From Thiorhodovibrio sp. (GTDB taxonomy: Bacteria; Pseudomonadota; Gammaproteobacteria; Chromatiales; Chromatiaceae), in assembly GCA_007128075.1 (NCBI GenBank), contig SKYD01000105.1, positions 1 to 6,461 on the forward strand: 6,461 nucleotides of DNA. The letters run 5' to 3'. Under the pieces are notes generated by a model, which ran no database searches, was not told where the DNA came from, and was given only the letters and a program-made list of their open reading frames with translations. Position numbers and translations under genes: made by a program. This document shows, in pieces, positions 5,698 to 6,461 of the stretch. Every line of letters begins with the position of its first letter. Position 1 is the first letter of the stretch.

Positions 5698-6392
5698 CAG
5701 CAACGAATCAAGCGCAGATCATGCACCTGATGGCCGAGTCGCTCGCCACGGCGCTCAAAGCGGGTGAGGATGCGCTCGGGTGGGCGCGGGCTAAATTGAC
5801 CAGCACCTGCCTGATTGACAAACAACGGCGCAGCCGCCTCGAAGACCGCCAGCATCTGTGCCGCATACGGCTCCCAATCCGTGGCAAGATGCACAAAGCC
5901 GCCAGGTTGCACACAACGAGCGAGGTGCTGCACCAAAGGCGGCTGCACAATGCGCCGCTTATGGTGACGCTTTTTCGACCAAGGATCAGGGAATAACAGA
6001 TAGACTCCAGCTAGACTCTGTGCGGGCAATCCCTGTTCAAGCACCAGCATGGCATCGGCGCACAGCACACGGACATTGTGCAACTGCTCGCGCTCCAGTG
6101 CTAGGAGTAACTGCCCCACGCCCGGGCGGTGTACCTCCAGCCCAAGATAGTGCTGTTCAGGATTGGATTGCGCCAGATGAATGAGCTGCTCGCCGTTGCC
6201 AAAGCCGATTTCCAGATACAGCGGTTTGTCAGCAGCAAACAGCCGTTGCGGATCAAGCGCGGTGTGCGGCTGCCAATCCACGCCAAAGCGCGGCCATAAT
6301 GTCTCTAAAGCCCGCGCCTGAGCCGCCGTGAGTCGCCCCTCGCGCCGCACAAAACTGCGAATCGGGCGATGCCTCGCCGAATCAACCGTCAC
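5697..6392 (-). CDS. trmB: TrmB, tRNA (guanine-N7-)-methyltransferase
   Basis: TrmB uses S-adenosylmethionine to make m7G at position 46 of the tRNA variable loop. The 231-residue product has the expected length and features: IRSFVRREGRLT at 11-22, SAM-binding motif EIGFGNGE at 61-68, the GLEVHRPGVG segment at 84-93, FPDPWSKKRHHKRR at 134-147 (catalytic/tRNA-binding block), TDWEPYA at 171-177 and the C-terminal LTRFERRGERLGH at 209-221. The start is GTG at 6392-6390. It is essentially forced: the thiG stop codon TAA lies in the same frame just two codons upstream, and the next in-frame Met is at residue 115. No clear Shine-Dalgarno precedes it, so translation probably depends on ribosomes finishing thiG. 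Its own stop overlaps the fetA start by one base. Confidence 0.97.
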   Translation of the reverse strand: MTVDSARHRPIRSFVRREGRLTAAQARALETLWPRFGVDWQPHTALDPQRLFAADKPLYLEIGFGNGEQLIHLAQSNPEQHYLGLEVHRPGVGQLLLALEREQLHNVRVLCADAMLVLEQGLPAQSLAGVYLLFPDPWSKKRHHKRRIVQPPLVQHLARCVQPGGFVHLATDWEPYAAQMLAVFEAAAPLFVNQAGAGQFSPRPPERILTRFERRGERLGHQVHDLRLIRC

Positions 6393-6395
6393 GGA

Positions 6396-6461
6396 TTAGC
6401 TAAAAAACAGCCCATCTAGTGGCGATGAGGCCGAGGCATAGCGTTTGGCAGGCATGCGTCC
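6396..6461 (-). CDS. thiG: ThiG thiazole synthase, C-terminal end only
   Basis: Reading leftwards from the window edge on the minus strand, 21 codons then TAA (6398-6396) encode GRMPAKRYASASSPLDGLFF followed by Ser. This is the characteristic C-terminus of ThiG, which ends with an A-G-R-x-P-x-x-x-x-A-S-A-S-S-P-x-x-G-like sequence. ThiG forms the thiazole phosphate moiety of thiamine from deoxyxylulose phosphate, dehydroglycine and the ThiS thiocarboxylate. The rest of the gene lies beyond the window. Only 3 nt separate it from trmB, an arrangement known from other proteobacteria, which supports the identification despite the short fragment. Confidence 0.85.
   Translation of the reverse strand, partial: GRMPAKRYASASSPLDGLFFS

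Overview
The window is an ordinary chromosomal, housekeeping-type segment from a proteobacterium, most likely a gammaproteobacterium. The grounds are the hslV-hslU-DUF971 order, a beta/gamma-type HslV N-terminus (MEQFHG before the catalytic Thr), and a thiG-trmB junction. I cannot place it to genus. Base composition and protein style look uniform throughout. I see no insertion sequence, phage gene, CRISPR array, tRNA or rRNA.

Layout. (1) Positions 1-1797, minus strand: an outer-membrane-type L,D-transpeptidase lipoprotein (916-1797), followed 18 nt later by a GT4-family glycosyltransferase that runs off the left edge (1-897). (2) Positions 1798-1977: a divergent intergenic region with a good sigma70-like promoter for the transpeptidase and a small hairpin just upstream of hslV. 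(3) Positions 1978-4265, plus strand: hslV, hslU and a DUF971 gene, closely spaced. (4) Positions 4266-4288: a 23-bp convergent gap centred on a perfect 12-bp palindrome. (5) Positions 4289-6461, minus strand: the end of thiG, then trmB, fetA-like and fetB-like genes, with junctions of +3, -1 and -4 nt that indicate one translationally coupled operon.

Functionally, hslV and hslU encode the two parts of the ATP-dependent HslUV (ClpQY) protease. The transpeptidase/glycosyltransferase pair concerns the cell envelope. The right-hand operon joins thiamine thiazole synthesis, tRNA m7G46 methylation and a small two-component ABC system of the FetAB (YbbLM) type, linked in E. coli to iron export.

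I found no convincing undescribed system. The points most worth checking are the perfect hairpin that buries the transpeptidase stop codon and abuts the glycosyltransferase start, a FetA-like ATPase with PAES in place of the usual Q-loop glutamine, and in-frame thiG and trmB separated by only TAA-TCC with a forced GTG start.
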